From TMED8 sp038125725 (GTDB taxonomy: Bacteria; Pseudomonadota; Alphaproteobacteria; Rhodospirillales; Casp-alpha2), in NCBI GenBank assembly GCA_038125725.1, contig JAYPEK010000001.1, forward strand, positions 62,001 to 126,000: a DNA stretch of 64,000 nt, in the 5' to 3' direction. Below, piece by piece: positions 26,972-34,569 of the stretch. The number at the start of each line of letters is the position of its first letter. Position 1 is the stretch's first letter. A program made the translations under genes and the position numbers. The notes beneath the pieces were generated by a model. It did not search any database. It had not been told where the DNA came from and saw nothing but the letters and a program-made list of their open reading frames with translations.

Positions 26972-27877
26972 ATGAACGATCAGGCAAGCTCGCCACCAGC
27001 GCGCAACGGCAGCAGCGAAACCACCGGTCTATCGGACACCCTGCGCGGTTGGATCCGCCAGGTGCGCCGGGGCAAGAACGGCGAGGCCAGCGTCCGCGAA
27101 ACCCTGGAAGAGATCATCGAGGAACGCGGCGACACCGACGCGCCGATCAACGCCGACGAGCGGCTCATGCTCGCCAATATCCTCGAACTGCGCGGCCGCA
27201 CCATCCACGACGTCATGGTGCCGCGTGCCGACATCGTCGCCGTCGAATGCGGCGCCAGCCTCAGCGAGGCCATCGACCTGGTCACCGACCAGGGCCATTC
27301 GCGCCTGCCTGTCTACCGCGAAACCCTGGACCATGCGGTCGGGTTCATCCACGCCAAGGACATGCTCGCCTGGCGCGGCGCCGACGAGGACTTCTCGCCC
27401 GAGAAAATCCTGCGCAAGGTGTTGTTCGTCGCCCCTTCCATGCAGGTGCTGGAACTGCTGTTGGAAATGCGCGTCAAGCGCGCCCACATGGCGCTGGTGG
27501 TGGACGAGTTCGGCGGCGTCGACGGCCTGGTCACCATCGAGGACCTGGTGGAGGAGATCGTCGGCGAGATCGAGGACGAGCACGACCAGAGCGAAGAGCC
27601 GACCCTGCTGCCCGCCGGCAAGGGGGTCTTCATCGCCGACGCCCGGGTCTATATCGAGAACCTGGAGGAGACCATCGGCGCCTTCGTCACCGACGATGAG
27701 CGCGAGGACATCGACACCTTGGGTGGGCTGGTGTTCTCGCTCGCCGGCCGGGTGCCGATCCGTGGCGAGCTGGTGCCGCACCCCTCCGGCGTCGAGTTCG
27801 AGGTGCTGGAAGCCGATCCGCGCCGCGTGCGCCGGCTCCGGGTGCGGACCGAACGCAGACACCAGCCCGAACAGTAA
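26972..27877 (+). CDS. CBS-domain hemolysin-like protein (CorC/TlyC type)
   Basis: 301-residue soluble protein with two CBS domains (RTIHDVMVPRADIVAVE through GFIHAKDML, and a second ending GLVTIEDLVEEIVGEI) and a C-terminal CorC_HlyC transporter-associated domain. It lacks the DUF21 membrane segment, as CorC/YbeX does. Implicated in magnesium/cobalt efflux and ribosome homeostasis in relatives. The ATG at 26972 is 10 bases after ybeY. Start alternatives further upstream lie inside ybeY. Confidence 0.95.
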   Translation: MNDQASSPPARNGSSETTGLSDTLRGWIRQVRRGKNGEASVRETLEEIIEERGDTDAPINADERLMLANILELRGRTIHDVMVPRADIVAVECGASLSEAIDLVTDQGHSRLPVYRETLDHAVGFIHAKDMLAWRGADEDFSPEKILRKVLFVAPSMQVLELLLEMRVKRAHMALVVDEFGGVDGLVTIEDLVEEIVGEIEDEHDQSEEPTLLPAGKGVFIADARVYIENLEETIGAFVTDDEREDIDTLGGLVFSLAGRVPIRGELVPHPSGVEFEVLEADPRRVRRLRVRTERRHQPEQ

Positions 27878-27899
27878 TTGATTTCCGGATGATGATGGC

Positions 27900-29516
27900 A
27901 TGAGCAGCGGACCCGCAGCCTGGCCCGCTTCTTGGCCCGCCTCTTGGGCCGTGCGCCTGGGCGCGCTGGCCGGCTGGCGGCGCTGGCTTGTGGCGGCGTT
28001 GCTGGGCGCGCTCGGCGCGGCGGCGTTGCCGCCCGTCGGTCTGGTGGCGGCGCTGGTGCCGGCCTTCACAGGGCTCTTGTGGCGGGTCGCCGGCTCCGGG
28101 GTGCGCGCCGCGCTCGCCGCCGGCTGGTGGTTCGGGCTCGGGCATTTCGCCGTCGGCTTCTATTGGGTCGGCAGCGCCTTTTTCGTCGAGGCGCAGCTCT
28201 ATGGCTTTCTGGCGGCGCCGGCGGTGCTCGGGCTTGCCGCCGGCATGGCGGTCTATCCCGCCGCCGCGCTGGGTGCCGCCCAGGCCATCGGCCATCGGCT
28301 CGGGCTCCGCGCCTGGGCCCGGGCGCTGCTGTTGGCGGGCCTGTGGATGGTCGGTGAATGGCTGCGCGGCTGGGTGTTCACCGGCTTTCCCTGGAACCTC
28401 ATGGGGACGGTCTGGTCCGGCATCGACGCCATGCTGCAGCCCGCCGCCTGGATCGGCGCCTGGGGGCTCGGTCTGCTCAGTGTCGCCGCCGCCGCGCTGC
28501 CGGCGCAACTGGCGGAAGGCCGCCGGGGGCGCGACCTGGCGCTGTCGTTCGGCGGTATCGGCCTGTTGGCGGTGATGGCATTGGCCGGCGGCTGGCGGCT
28601 CGCGGATGCCGAGCCGCCGGACCTCGACGGCATCCGCCTGCGGCTGGTGCAGCCCAACATCCCGCAACACCTGAAATGGAAACCCGAATTGCGCACCGGT
28701 CACGTGCAGCGCCAGCTCGAAATGTCGCGCCAAACCGCGAACGGTAGCGCGGCGCCGACACATGTGATCTGGGCCGAGACCTCGGTGCCCTTCAACCTGG
28801 CCGGCGACCCGCCGTTGCAGAAAGTGCTGGGCCGGGGCGCGCCCGCGGGCGGTTTGCTGATCGCCGGCGCGCCGCGCGCCGAGGGGGCGCCGGGTGCGAC
28901 GCGCCGGATTTGGAACAGCGCGCATGCGCTCAATAACGCCGGCGACATTGTCGCCACCTACGACAAGCAACACCTGGTGCCGTTCGGCGAGTACGTGCCG
29001 CTGCGCCGGATCTTCAGCTTTTCGAAACTGACCCAGGGGCGGCTCGATTTCTCCTTCGGTGAAGGCCCGCGCATCGTCCGGCTGCCGGGATTGCCGGCGG
29101 CGTCGGTGCTGATCTGTTACGAGGTGATCTTTCCGGACGAGGTCCCGGGCCGGGATGCCGACGGCGGCGGCCGCCCGGGCTGGCTGTTGAACCTGACCAA
29201 CGATGCCTGGTTCGGGGTCACGTCGGGACCCTATCAGCATTTGGCGGCGGCGCGCTTGCGCGCCGTCGAGCAGGGATTGCCTTTGGTGCGCGTCGCCAAC
29301 ACCGGCATCAGCGCGGTCATCGACGCCCACGGCCGGGTGCGCGCGGAGCTGCCGTTGGCCACGGCGGGGGTGCTCGATTCGGGCCTGCCGGCGGCACTGG
29401 CGCCGACCGCCTATGCCCGTTTCGGCCCGCTCCTGGCCTGGTTGCTGGCGCTGGCGATGGCCGCATGCGCGGCCCTGTTCGGCCGCCAGCCACCGGAACC
29501 TCCGGCAAAGCCTTGA
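27900..29516 (+). CDS. lnt: Apolipoprotein N-acyltransferase
   Basis: 538-residue inner-membrane enzyme adding the third acyl chain to lipoproteins. Several hydrophobic segments occupy residues 20-230 and one ends the protein. The periplasmic nitrilase domain shows the catalytic triad: Glu of VIWAETSVPF (about 293), Lys of TYDKQHLVPFGEYVPLR (about 356) and Cys of VLICYEVIFPDE (about 406). Last gene of the miaB-lnt run. The N-terminus has a WPASWPASW repeat that may indicate a later true start. Its stop overlaps the predicted metK promoter -35. Confidence 0.96.
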   Translation: MSSGPAAWPASWPASWAVRLGALAGWRRWLVAALLGALGAAALPPVGLVAALVPAFTGLLWRVAGSGVRAALAAGWWFGLGHFAVGFYWVGSAFFVEAQLYGFLAAPAVLGLAAGMAVYPAAALGAAQAIGHRLGLRAWARALLLAGLWMVGEWLRGWVFTGFPWNLMGTVWSGIDAMLQPAAWIGAWGLGLLSVAAAALPAQLAEGRRGRDLALSFGGIGLLAVMALAGGWRLADAEPPDLDGIRLRLVQPNIPQHLKWKPELRTGHVQRQLEMSRQTANGSAAPTHVIWAETSVPFNLAGDPPLQKVLGRGAPAGGLLIAGAPRAEGAPGATRRIWNSAHALNNAGDIVATYDKQHLVPFGEYVPLRRIFSFSKLTQGRLDFSFGEGPRIVRLPGLPAASVLICYEVIFPDEVPGRDADGGGRPGWLLNLTNDAWFGVTSGPYQHLAAARLRAVEQGLPLVRVANTGISAVIDAHGRVRAELPLATAGVLDSGLPAALAPTAYARFGPLLAWLLALAMAACAALFGRQPPEPPAKP

Positions 29517-29540
29517 CGCCCGGGATAAAGACTGTAACAA
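29513..29540 (+). promoter_or_regulatory. Predicted metK promoter
   Basis: TTGACG (29513-29518) overlaps the lnt stop codon; TAACAA (29535-29540) lies 16 bp later. The -10 is weak, but the predicted start near 29547 would give a transcript beginning just before the riboswitch-like leader. Confidence 0.35.
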
Positions 29541-29566
29541 AGGCGCCCTGCCGTCCGTTGGCGGCA

Positions 29567-29622
29567 GCGTGGACGGATTTCGGCCGCTTGCCACCACGTA
29601 AAACAATGGGCGCTAAGTTGGT
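29567..29622 (+). promoter_or_regulatory. Probable SAM-II riboswitch aptamer upstream of metK
   Basis: The segment follows the SAM-II (metA-motif) layout. P1 is CGTGG (29568-29572) with CCACG (29594-29598). The first loop contains GGATTT. The conserved TTGC (29588-29591) follows. After P1 comes an A-rich stretch, AAAACAA (29600-29606), and then GCTAA (29612-29616). A pseudoknot P2 can form from TGCC (29589-29592) with GGCG (29609-29612), and CC (29584-29585) can meet GG (29620-29621). This order (GATTT, TTGC, P1', A-rich, GCTAA, GG) is what I recall of SAM-II, a class typical of alphaproteobacteria. Its gene, SAM synthetase, is the expected feedback target. CCGTCC/GGACGG (29551-29556 and 29571-29576) could form a competing stem. 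Confidence 0.78.
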
Positions 29623-29688
29623 ATTTCCGAACCGCCCGGCGTTATTGCATCCGTTCGCGATTGATATTTTTCCGCGGAGGACAGCACT

Positions 29689-30885
29689 TTGAGTCAGGCG
29701 AGTTATCTCTTTACCAGCGAATCCGTTTCCGAAGGCCATCCGGATAAAGTCTGCGACCGAATTTCCGATGCCATTCTCGACCGCTTTCTGACCGCCGACC
29801 CGATCAACTCGCGTCTCGGCTGCGAAACCTTCTGCACCACCAACCGCATTGTCATCGGCGGCGAAGGCCGCTGCGTCGCGCCGATGGTCGTTGACGGCAA
29901 GGTCGATGCCGACGAGATCGAGGAAATCGCGCGCGCTTGCGTCAAGGAGATCGGTTACGAGCAGGACGGTTTCCACTGGAAGAACGCCGACGTGCAGGTC
30001 TACCTGCATGCCCAGTCTGCCGATATCGCCCAGGGCGTCGACGCGGCCGGCAACAAGGACGAGGGTGCCGGCGACCAGGGCATCATGTTCGGTTACGCCT
30101 GCACCGAAACGGAAGAGCTGATGCCAGCGCCGATTCACTTCTCGCACGCCATCCTGCGCTCTCTCGCCGAAGCCCGCCACTCGGGCGCCGAACCGGGTCT
30201 CGGCCCCGATTCCAAGAGCCAGGTGACGCTGTTGTATGAAAACGGCAAGCCGGTGAAGGCGACCTCGGTGGTGGTCTCCACCCAGCACGCCGAGGATCTG
30301 AGCCAGGAAGAAATCCGCGAGATCGTGCGCCCGCACGTGCTCAACGTCCTGCCGGACGGCTGGATGTGCGACGAGGCCGAGTTCTACGTCAACCCGACCG
30401 GCCGCTTCGTCATCGGCGGCCCCGACGGCGACGCCGGCCTGACTGGCCGCAAGATCATCGTCGACACCTACGGCGGTGCCGCGCCGCATGGCGGCGGCGC
30501 CTTCTCCGGCAAGGATCCGAGCAAGGTCGACCGTTCCGCCACCTACGCGGCGCGCTACCTGGCCAAGAACGTCGTCGCCGCCGGCCTGGCCGAACGCTGC
30601 GTCATCCAGGTTGCCTACGCCATCGGCGTCTCCAAGCCGCTCAGCGTCTATATCGACACCCAGGGCACCGGCAAGGTCGAGGAGACCAAGCTTTCCAACG
30701 TGTTGCAGGAATTGGTGGACCTGAGCCCGCGCGGTATCCGCGAGCACCTGGAGCTGAACAAGCCGATCTACGCCCGCACCTCCGCCTACGGCCACTTCGG
30801 CCGCGCGCCCGAAGCCGACGGCGGCTTCTCTTGGGAGCGCACCGACCTGGTCGGCGATCTGAAGTCGGCATTCGGCGCCGCTTGA
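29689..30885 (+). CDS. metK: S-adenosylmethionine synthetase
   Basis: 398-residue enzyme making SAM from methionine and ATP. N-terminal FTSESVSEGHPDKVCD is the methionine/ATP loop; GAGDQGIMFGYA and GGGAFSGKDPSKVDRSA are the two family signatures. Start TTG at 29689 has an excellent GGAGG 8 bases upstream and gives the exact family N-terminus. The leader carries a probable SAM-II riboswitch, implying repression by the product. trmB starts within the stop codon (TTGA overlap), tying SAM synthesis to a SAM-using tRNA methylase. Confidence 0.98.
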   Translation: MSQASYLFTSESVSEGHPDKVCDRISDAILDRFLTADPINSRLGCETFCTTNRIVIGGEGRCVAPMVVDGKVDADEIEEIARACVKEIGYEQDGFHWKNADVQVYLHAQSADIAQGVDAAGNKDEGAGDQGIMFGYACTETEELMPAPIHFSHAILRSLAEARHSGAEPGLGPDSKSQVTLLYENGKPVKATSVVVSTQHAEDLSQEEIREIVRPHVLNVLPDGWMCDEAEFYVNPTGRFVIGGPDGDAGLTGRKIIVDTYGGAAPHGGGAFSGKDPSKVDRSATYAARYLAKNVVAAGLAERCVIQVAYAIGVSKPLSVYIDTQGTGKVEETKLSNVLQELVDLSPRGIREHLELNKPIYARTSAYGHFGRAPEADGGFSWERTDLVGDLKSAFGAA

Positions 30886-31610
30886 GCGAAGACACCGATC
30901 CGCGCTGGTACGGGCGGCGCCACGGCCGCAAGCTCCGCGCCGCCCGCCAGCGCTTGATCGACGAACGCCTGCCCGAGCTGCGCATTTCGCTGCCGGCGGA
31001 AGGCGAAACCCTCGATCCGGCGGCCTTATTCGCCGATTCGGCGGCCGACATCCGCCCCACTGACTTCCGAATGGAGATCGGCTTCGGCACCGGCGAGCAC
31101 TTGGCGGCGCTGGCCGCCCGCCATCCCACGTCCGGCTTCATCGGCTGCGAGCCCTTCGTCAACGGCGTCGCCACCATGCTGACGCGCATTGAGGAAGAAG
31201 GCCTCCGGAACGTCCGTATCTACGACGACGACGTCCGCCATCTGCTGCCGCACCTGCCGGACGCCATGTTGACCGAGCTCTATATCCTGTTTCCCGACCC
31301 CTGGCCGAAGAGCCGCCACCGCCGCCGGCGCATCACGGTGCCGGGAAACCTGCACGAGTTCGCGCGCCTTTTGGCGGACGGCGGACGGCTTCTGTTCGCC
31401 TCCGACCAGCACGACTTCGCCGCCTGGTCGCTGGCCCACATGCTCACTGAGCCGGCGTTCGAATGGACCGCGCGCCGGCCCGGCGACTGGCGCACGCCGC
31501 CGGACGGCTGGCAGCCGACCCGCTACCAGTTGAAGGCGCAGAAGCGCGGCCTCGAGCCGGTCTTCCTGGAGCTCCGCCGCCGGCCCCGGAGTTCGAGCGG
31601 AAAAGGTTGA
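30882..31610 (+). CDS. trmB: tRNA (guanine-N7-)-methyltransferase
   Basis: 242-residue SAM-dependent methylase forming m7G46 in tRNA. The SAM motif is RMEIGFGTGEHLAALAARHP; the family signature ILFPDPWPKSRHRRRRI contains the conserved Asp-Pro-Trp-Pro-Lys. TTG start overlaps the metK TGA by design (TTGA), giving the N-terminal SEDTDPRWYGRRHGR motif seen in homologs. The 3' end overlaps the predicted -35 of the rimP operon promoter (31607). Confidence 0.95.
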   Translation: MSEDTDPRWYGRRHGRKLRAARQRLIDERLPELRISLPAEGETLDPAALFADSAADIRPTDFRMEIGFGTGEHLAALAARHPTSGFIGCEPFVNGVATMLTRIEEEGLRNVRIYDDDVRHLLPHLPDAMLTELYILFPDPWPKSRHRRRRITVPGNLHEFARLLADGGRLLFASDQHDFAAWSLAHMLTEPAFEWTARRPGDWRTPPDGWQPTRYQLKAQKRGLEPVFLELRRRPRSSSGKG

Positions 31611-31635
31611 AACCCATGGGAAAACTGGCTATATG
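31607..31635 (+). promoter_or_regulatory. Predicted sigma-70 promoter of the rimP-nusA-infB operon
   Basis: TTGAAA (31607-31612), an exact 17-bp spacer and TATATG (31630-31635). The -35 overlaps the trmB stop. A start near 31642 gives a leader of about 120 nt. Confidence 0.6.
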
Positions 31636-31641
31636 AAGCGC

Positions 31642-31659
31642 GCATCACTTCAGTGATGC
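31642..31659 (+). promoter_or_regulatory. Leader hairpin 1 of the rimP operon
   Basis: GCATCAC-TTCA-GTGATGC is a perfect 7-bp stem-loop at the predicted 5' end of the transcript. It could stabilise the RNA or take part in attenuation with the downstream terminator-like hairpin. Confidence 0.5.
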
Positions 31660-31695
31660 ACTCGTTAACTCCGTAATCGAACTGGGATTTGATGA

Positions 31696-31719
31696 GGTGG
31701 GCGTCTCGCCCGCCTTTTT
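31696..31719 (+). terminator. Rho-independent terminator/attenuator in the rimP leader
   Basis: GGTGGGCG (31696-31703), loop TCT and CGCCCGCC (31707-31714) form an 8-bp stem with one G-U pair, followed by TTTTTGTTTT. It lies after the predicted promoter and 45 bases before the rimP start. It can therefore act as an attenuator of the operon, or as the trmB terminator for read-through from metK. Confidence 0.7.
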
Positions 31720-31764
31720 GTTTTCCCGAACGCGGACGGAGCCTGGAGCCGGAGAGAGACAGCC

Positions 31765-32256
31765 GTGAACGTCACGCAGCGCATCGAGGAAATCATCGAA
31801 CCGACGGTCCTGGACCTCGGTTTCGAGATCGTCCGGGTCATGCTGTCGGGCAGCCACAATCCGCGCCTGCAGATCATGGCCGAACCCGTCGACGAGCGCG
31901 AAATGACCGTCGATGACTGCGCCAAGATCAGCCGCGCGGTTTCGGCGTTGCTGGATGTGGAAGACCCGATTTCCGATGCCTATACGCTCGAGGTTTCGTC
32001 GCCGGGCCTCGACCGGCCGCTGGTGCGGCTCGGCCATTTCGAGCGCTTCCAGGGTTTCGAGGCGAAGATTGAATTGAATGACGCCATCGACGGCCAGAAA
32101 CGGTTCAGCGGCCGGCTTTCGGGCGTCGATGGGGACAATGTAGTGATGAACGTGGACGGCGAGGAGCGGGCGTTTCCGTTTCCCGACATCCACCGGGCGA
32201 AACTGATCATGACCGACGAACTGTTGGCGCAAGCTGAAGGACGGAACTCACAATGA
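31765..32256 (+). CDS. rimP: Ribosome maturation factor RimP
   Basis: 163-residue protein needed for 30S subunit assembly. RimP N-terminal domain (IEPTVLDLGFEIVRV) and the conserved YTLEVSSPGLDRPL block are present. GTG start at 31765 follows GGAGAGAG. First gene of the translation/RNA operon; its stop overlaps the nusA ATG (ATGA). Confidence 0.96.
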   Translation: MNVTQRIEEIIEPTVLDLGFEIVRVMLSGSHNPRLQIMAEPVDEREMTVDDCAKISRAVSALLDVEDPISDAYTLEVSSPGLDRPLVRLGHFERFQGFEAKIELNDAIDGQKRFSGRLSGVDGDNVVMNVDGEERAFPFPDIHRAKLIMTDELLAQAEGRNSQ

Positions 32257-33845
32257 ACGAAGCTGCGATGAATACCGAGGCCCTGCATGCCCGGCCGGAA
32301 CTGCTGCAAGTGGCGGAAACGGTCGCCCGTGACAAGGGCATCGAGCGCGACGAGGTGCTGGAAGCCATGGAACAGGCGATCCAGAAGGCCGGGCGCTCGA
32401 AGTACGGGCTCGAACACGACATCCGCGCTCACATCGACCGCTCCTCGGGCGCCATCTCGCTGGCCCGCTACACCGAAGTGGTGGCGACGCCGGAAGACAT
32501 CGAGAACGAAGTCATCCAGATGGATCTGGTCAAAGCCCAGCGCGTCAAGGCGGACGCCCAGGTGGGTGAGTTCCTGGTCGATCCGCTGCCGCCCATCGAT
32601 TTCGGCCGCATCGCAGCCCAGACCGCCAAGCAGGTGATCGTGCAGAAGGTGCGCGAGGCCGAGCGCACCCGCCAATACGACGAATACAAGGATCGTGTCG
32701 GCGAGATCGTCAACGGCCTGGTGAAGCGCATCGAATACGGCAACGTCATCGTCGATCTCGGCCGCGCCGAGGCGCTCTTGCGCCGCGATGAGTGCATTCC
32801 GCGCGAGCACTTCAACAATGGCGACCGCGTGCGCGCCTACATCATGGACGTGCGCGAGGAGACCCGCGGCCCGCAGATCTTCCTGAGCCGCACCCACCCG
32901 CAGTTCATGGCGAAGCTGTTCGCGCAGGAGGTGCCGGAAATCTACGACGGCATCATCGAGATCAAGGCCGTCGCCCGAGATCCGGGCTCGCGTGCCAAGA
33001 TCGCCGTGCTGTCGCACGATTCCAGCCTCGATCCCGTCGGCCCCTGTATCGGCATGCGCGGCTCGCGCGTGCAGGCCGTGGTCGGGGAACTGCAGGGCGA
33101 GAAAATCGACATCATCCAGTGGTCGCCGGACGCGGCGTCGTTCATCGTCAACGGGCTGGCGCCGGCGGAAGTGGCCAAGGTGGTGCTCGACGAGGAAAAG
33201 AACAAGATCGAGGTGGTGGTGCCCGACGATCAGCTGTCGCTGGCCATTGGCCGGCGCGGCCAGAACGTGCGCCTGGCCTCGCAGCTTTCCGGCTGGGACA
33301 TCGATATCCTGACGGAGGCCGAGGAATCGGAACGCCGCCAGCAGGAATTCCAGCAGCGCTCGCAGATGTTCGTCGATGCGCTCGATGTCGACGACGTGAT
33401 CGCGCATCTTCTGGTCACCGAGGGCTTCTCGTCGGTCGAGGAAGTGGCCTTCGTGCCCATCGACGACCTGTTGATGATCGAGGGCTTCGACGAGGATGTG
33501 GCCGAGGAATTGCGGGCCCGTGCGCGCAACTACCTGGAGCAGCGCGATGCCGAGTTGAACGCGCGCCGCGTCGAACTGGGCGTCGATGACGACCTGGCCG
33601 GCGTCGAGGGCGTGACGCCGGCGATGCTGGTGGTGCTGGGCGAGAGCGGCATCAAGACCCGCGACGACCTGGCCGATCTGGCCACCGACGAGTTGCAGGA
33701 GCTGTTCACGACCGAGCCCCTCAGCGATGAGGCCGCCAATGCCGTGATCATGGCGGCCCGCGCGCACTGGTTCGAGGACGAGGAACCGGCCGAGGCGGAA
33801 GCTGATGCCGAGACCGAAACCGCGCCGGAAGGCGCCGAGGCATAA
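32253..33845 (+). CDS. nusA: Transcription termination/antitermination protein NusA
   Basis: 530-residue RNA polymerase-binding factor. Order: N-terminal RNAP-binding domain, S1 domain (about residues 140-205), two KH domains (CIGMRGSRVQAV and SLAIGRRGQNVRLAS), and two C-terminal helix-hairpin-helix repeats (about residues 375-510), giving the long form. The acidic tail is Ala/Glu-rich. Start overlaps rimP. NusA can influence the attenuator-like leader of its own operon. Confidence 0.98.
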   Translation: MNEAAMNTEALHARPELLQVAETVARDKGIERDEVLEAMEQAIQKAGRSKYGLEHDIRAHIDRSSGAISLARYTEVVATPEDIENEVIQMDLVKAQRVKADAQVGEFLVDPLPPIDFGRIAAQTAKQVIVQKVREAERTRQYDEYKDRVGEIVNGLVKRIEYGNVIVDLGRAEALLRRDECIPREHFNNGDRVRAYIMDVREETRGPQIFLSRTHPQFMAKLFAQEVPEIYDGIIEIKAVARDPGSRAKIAVLSHDSSLDPVGPCIGMRGSRVQAVVGELQGEKIDIIQWSPDAASFIVNGLAPAEVAKVVLDEEKNKIEVVVPDDQLSLAIGRRGQNVRLASQLSGWDIDILTEAEESERRQQEFQQRSQMFVDALDVDDVIAHLLVTEGFSSVEEVAFVPIDDLLMIEGFDEDVAEELRARARNYLEQRDAELNARRVELGVDDDLAGVEGVTPAMLVVLGESGIKTRDDLADLATDELQELFTTEPLSDEAANAVIMAARAHWFEDEEPAEAEADAETETAPEGAEA

Positions 33846-33863
33846 GGCCGGAAGGGATCGGGT

Positions 33864-34490
33864 ATGACGGCGGAACCGGCAATCCGAGAGGACGAAGAGG
33901 CGGCGGCGGAAAGCGCCGAAGGCCTTCGCACCTGCATTGCGTCGGGTCGCCGCCAGCCCAAGGAAACCATGGTCCGTTTCGTCATCGGACCGGACGATCG
34001 GCCGGTTCCCGACCTGGAGGAGAAACTGCCGGGACGGGGATTATGGTTGAGTGCCGAGCGTCATATGGTACATACGGCGTGCGCCAAGAACCTTTTCGCC
34101 AAGCGAGCGCGGTGCCGGGTCGAGGTCGACACCGAGCTTCCGGCCCGTTTGACGGCGTTGCTGGTCAAGCGCTGCCAGCGCTGGCTGGAATTGGCGCGCC
34201 GTGCCGGACAGGCGGTTGCCGGCTTCGACGAGGTCAGCCGCCGGCTGCCCGCGTCACCGGGCGGCATCTTGCTGGCGGCCTTTGACGGCGCCGATGGCGG
34301 CCGTGAAAAGCTGCGGCGCCTGGCTGGCGACAGGCCCGTTTACGACGGGCTCGGCGCGGCGGAATTGGGTTTCGCCTTCGGCCGCGAGCGCGTGGTGCAC
34401 GCGCTGGTGTCGGCGGGAGGATTGCGCGACGGCCTCGAGCGCGACCTGGTGCGGCTCGGCGGCATGCGTGCCGGCGAAGCGACGGTATGA
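33864..34490 (+). CDS. YlxR/RnpM-family RNA-binding protein fused to an L7Ae-like domain
   Basis: 208-residue protein. The N-terminal DUF448 (YlxR) domain has LRTCIASGRRQPKETMVRF and GRGLWLSA. The C-terminal half (RAGQAVAGFDEV onward) resembles the L7Ae/L30e-like YlxQ fold. Firmicutes encode these as two genes between nusA and infB; the fused form is usual in alphaproteobacteria. The first 20 residues are acidic and unconserved. Confidence 0.9.
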   Translation: MTAEPAIREDEEAAAESAEGLRTCIASGRRQPKETMVRFVIGPDDRPVPDLEEKLPGRGLWLSAERHMVHTACAKNLFAKRARCRVEVDTELPARLTALLVKRCQRWLELARRAGQAVAGFDEVSRRLPASPGGILLAAFDGADGGREKLRRLAGDRPVYDGLGAAELGFAFGRERVVHALVSAGGLRDGLERDLVRLGGMRAGEATV

Positions 34491-34569
34491 GACGACCTGC
34501 TTTTGGGTGAACGAAGAAACGATGGTGGCCCGCAAACGAATACAGGGCCGGAGACTGGAACGGTAATCG

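Noticed and set aside
29567..29622. SAM/SAH-type riboswitch, which also precedes metK in some alphaproteobacteria
   Set aside because: The expected CAACGGCUUCCUG-type core is absent; the elements present fit SAM-II instead.
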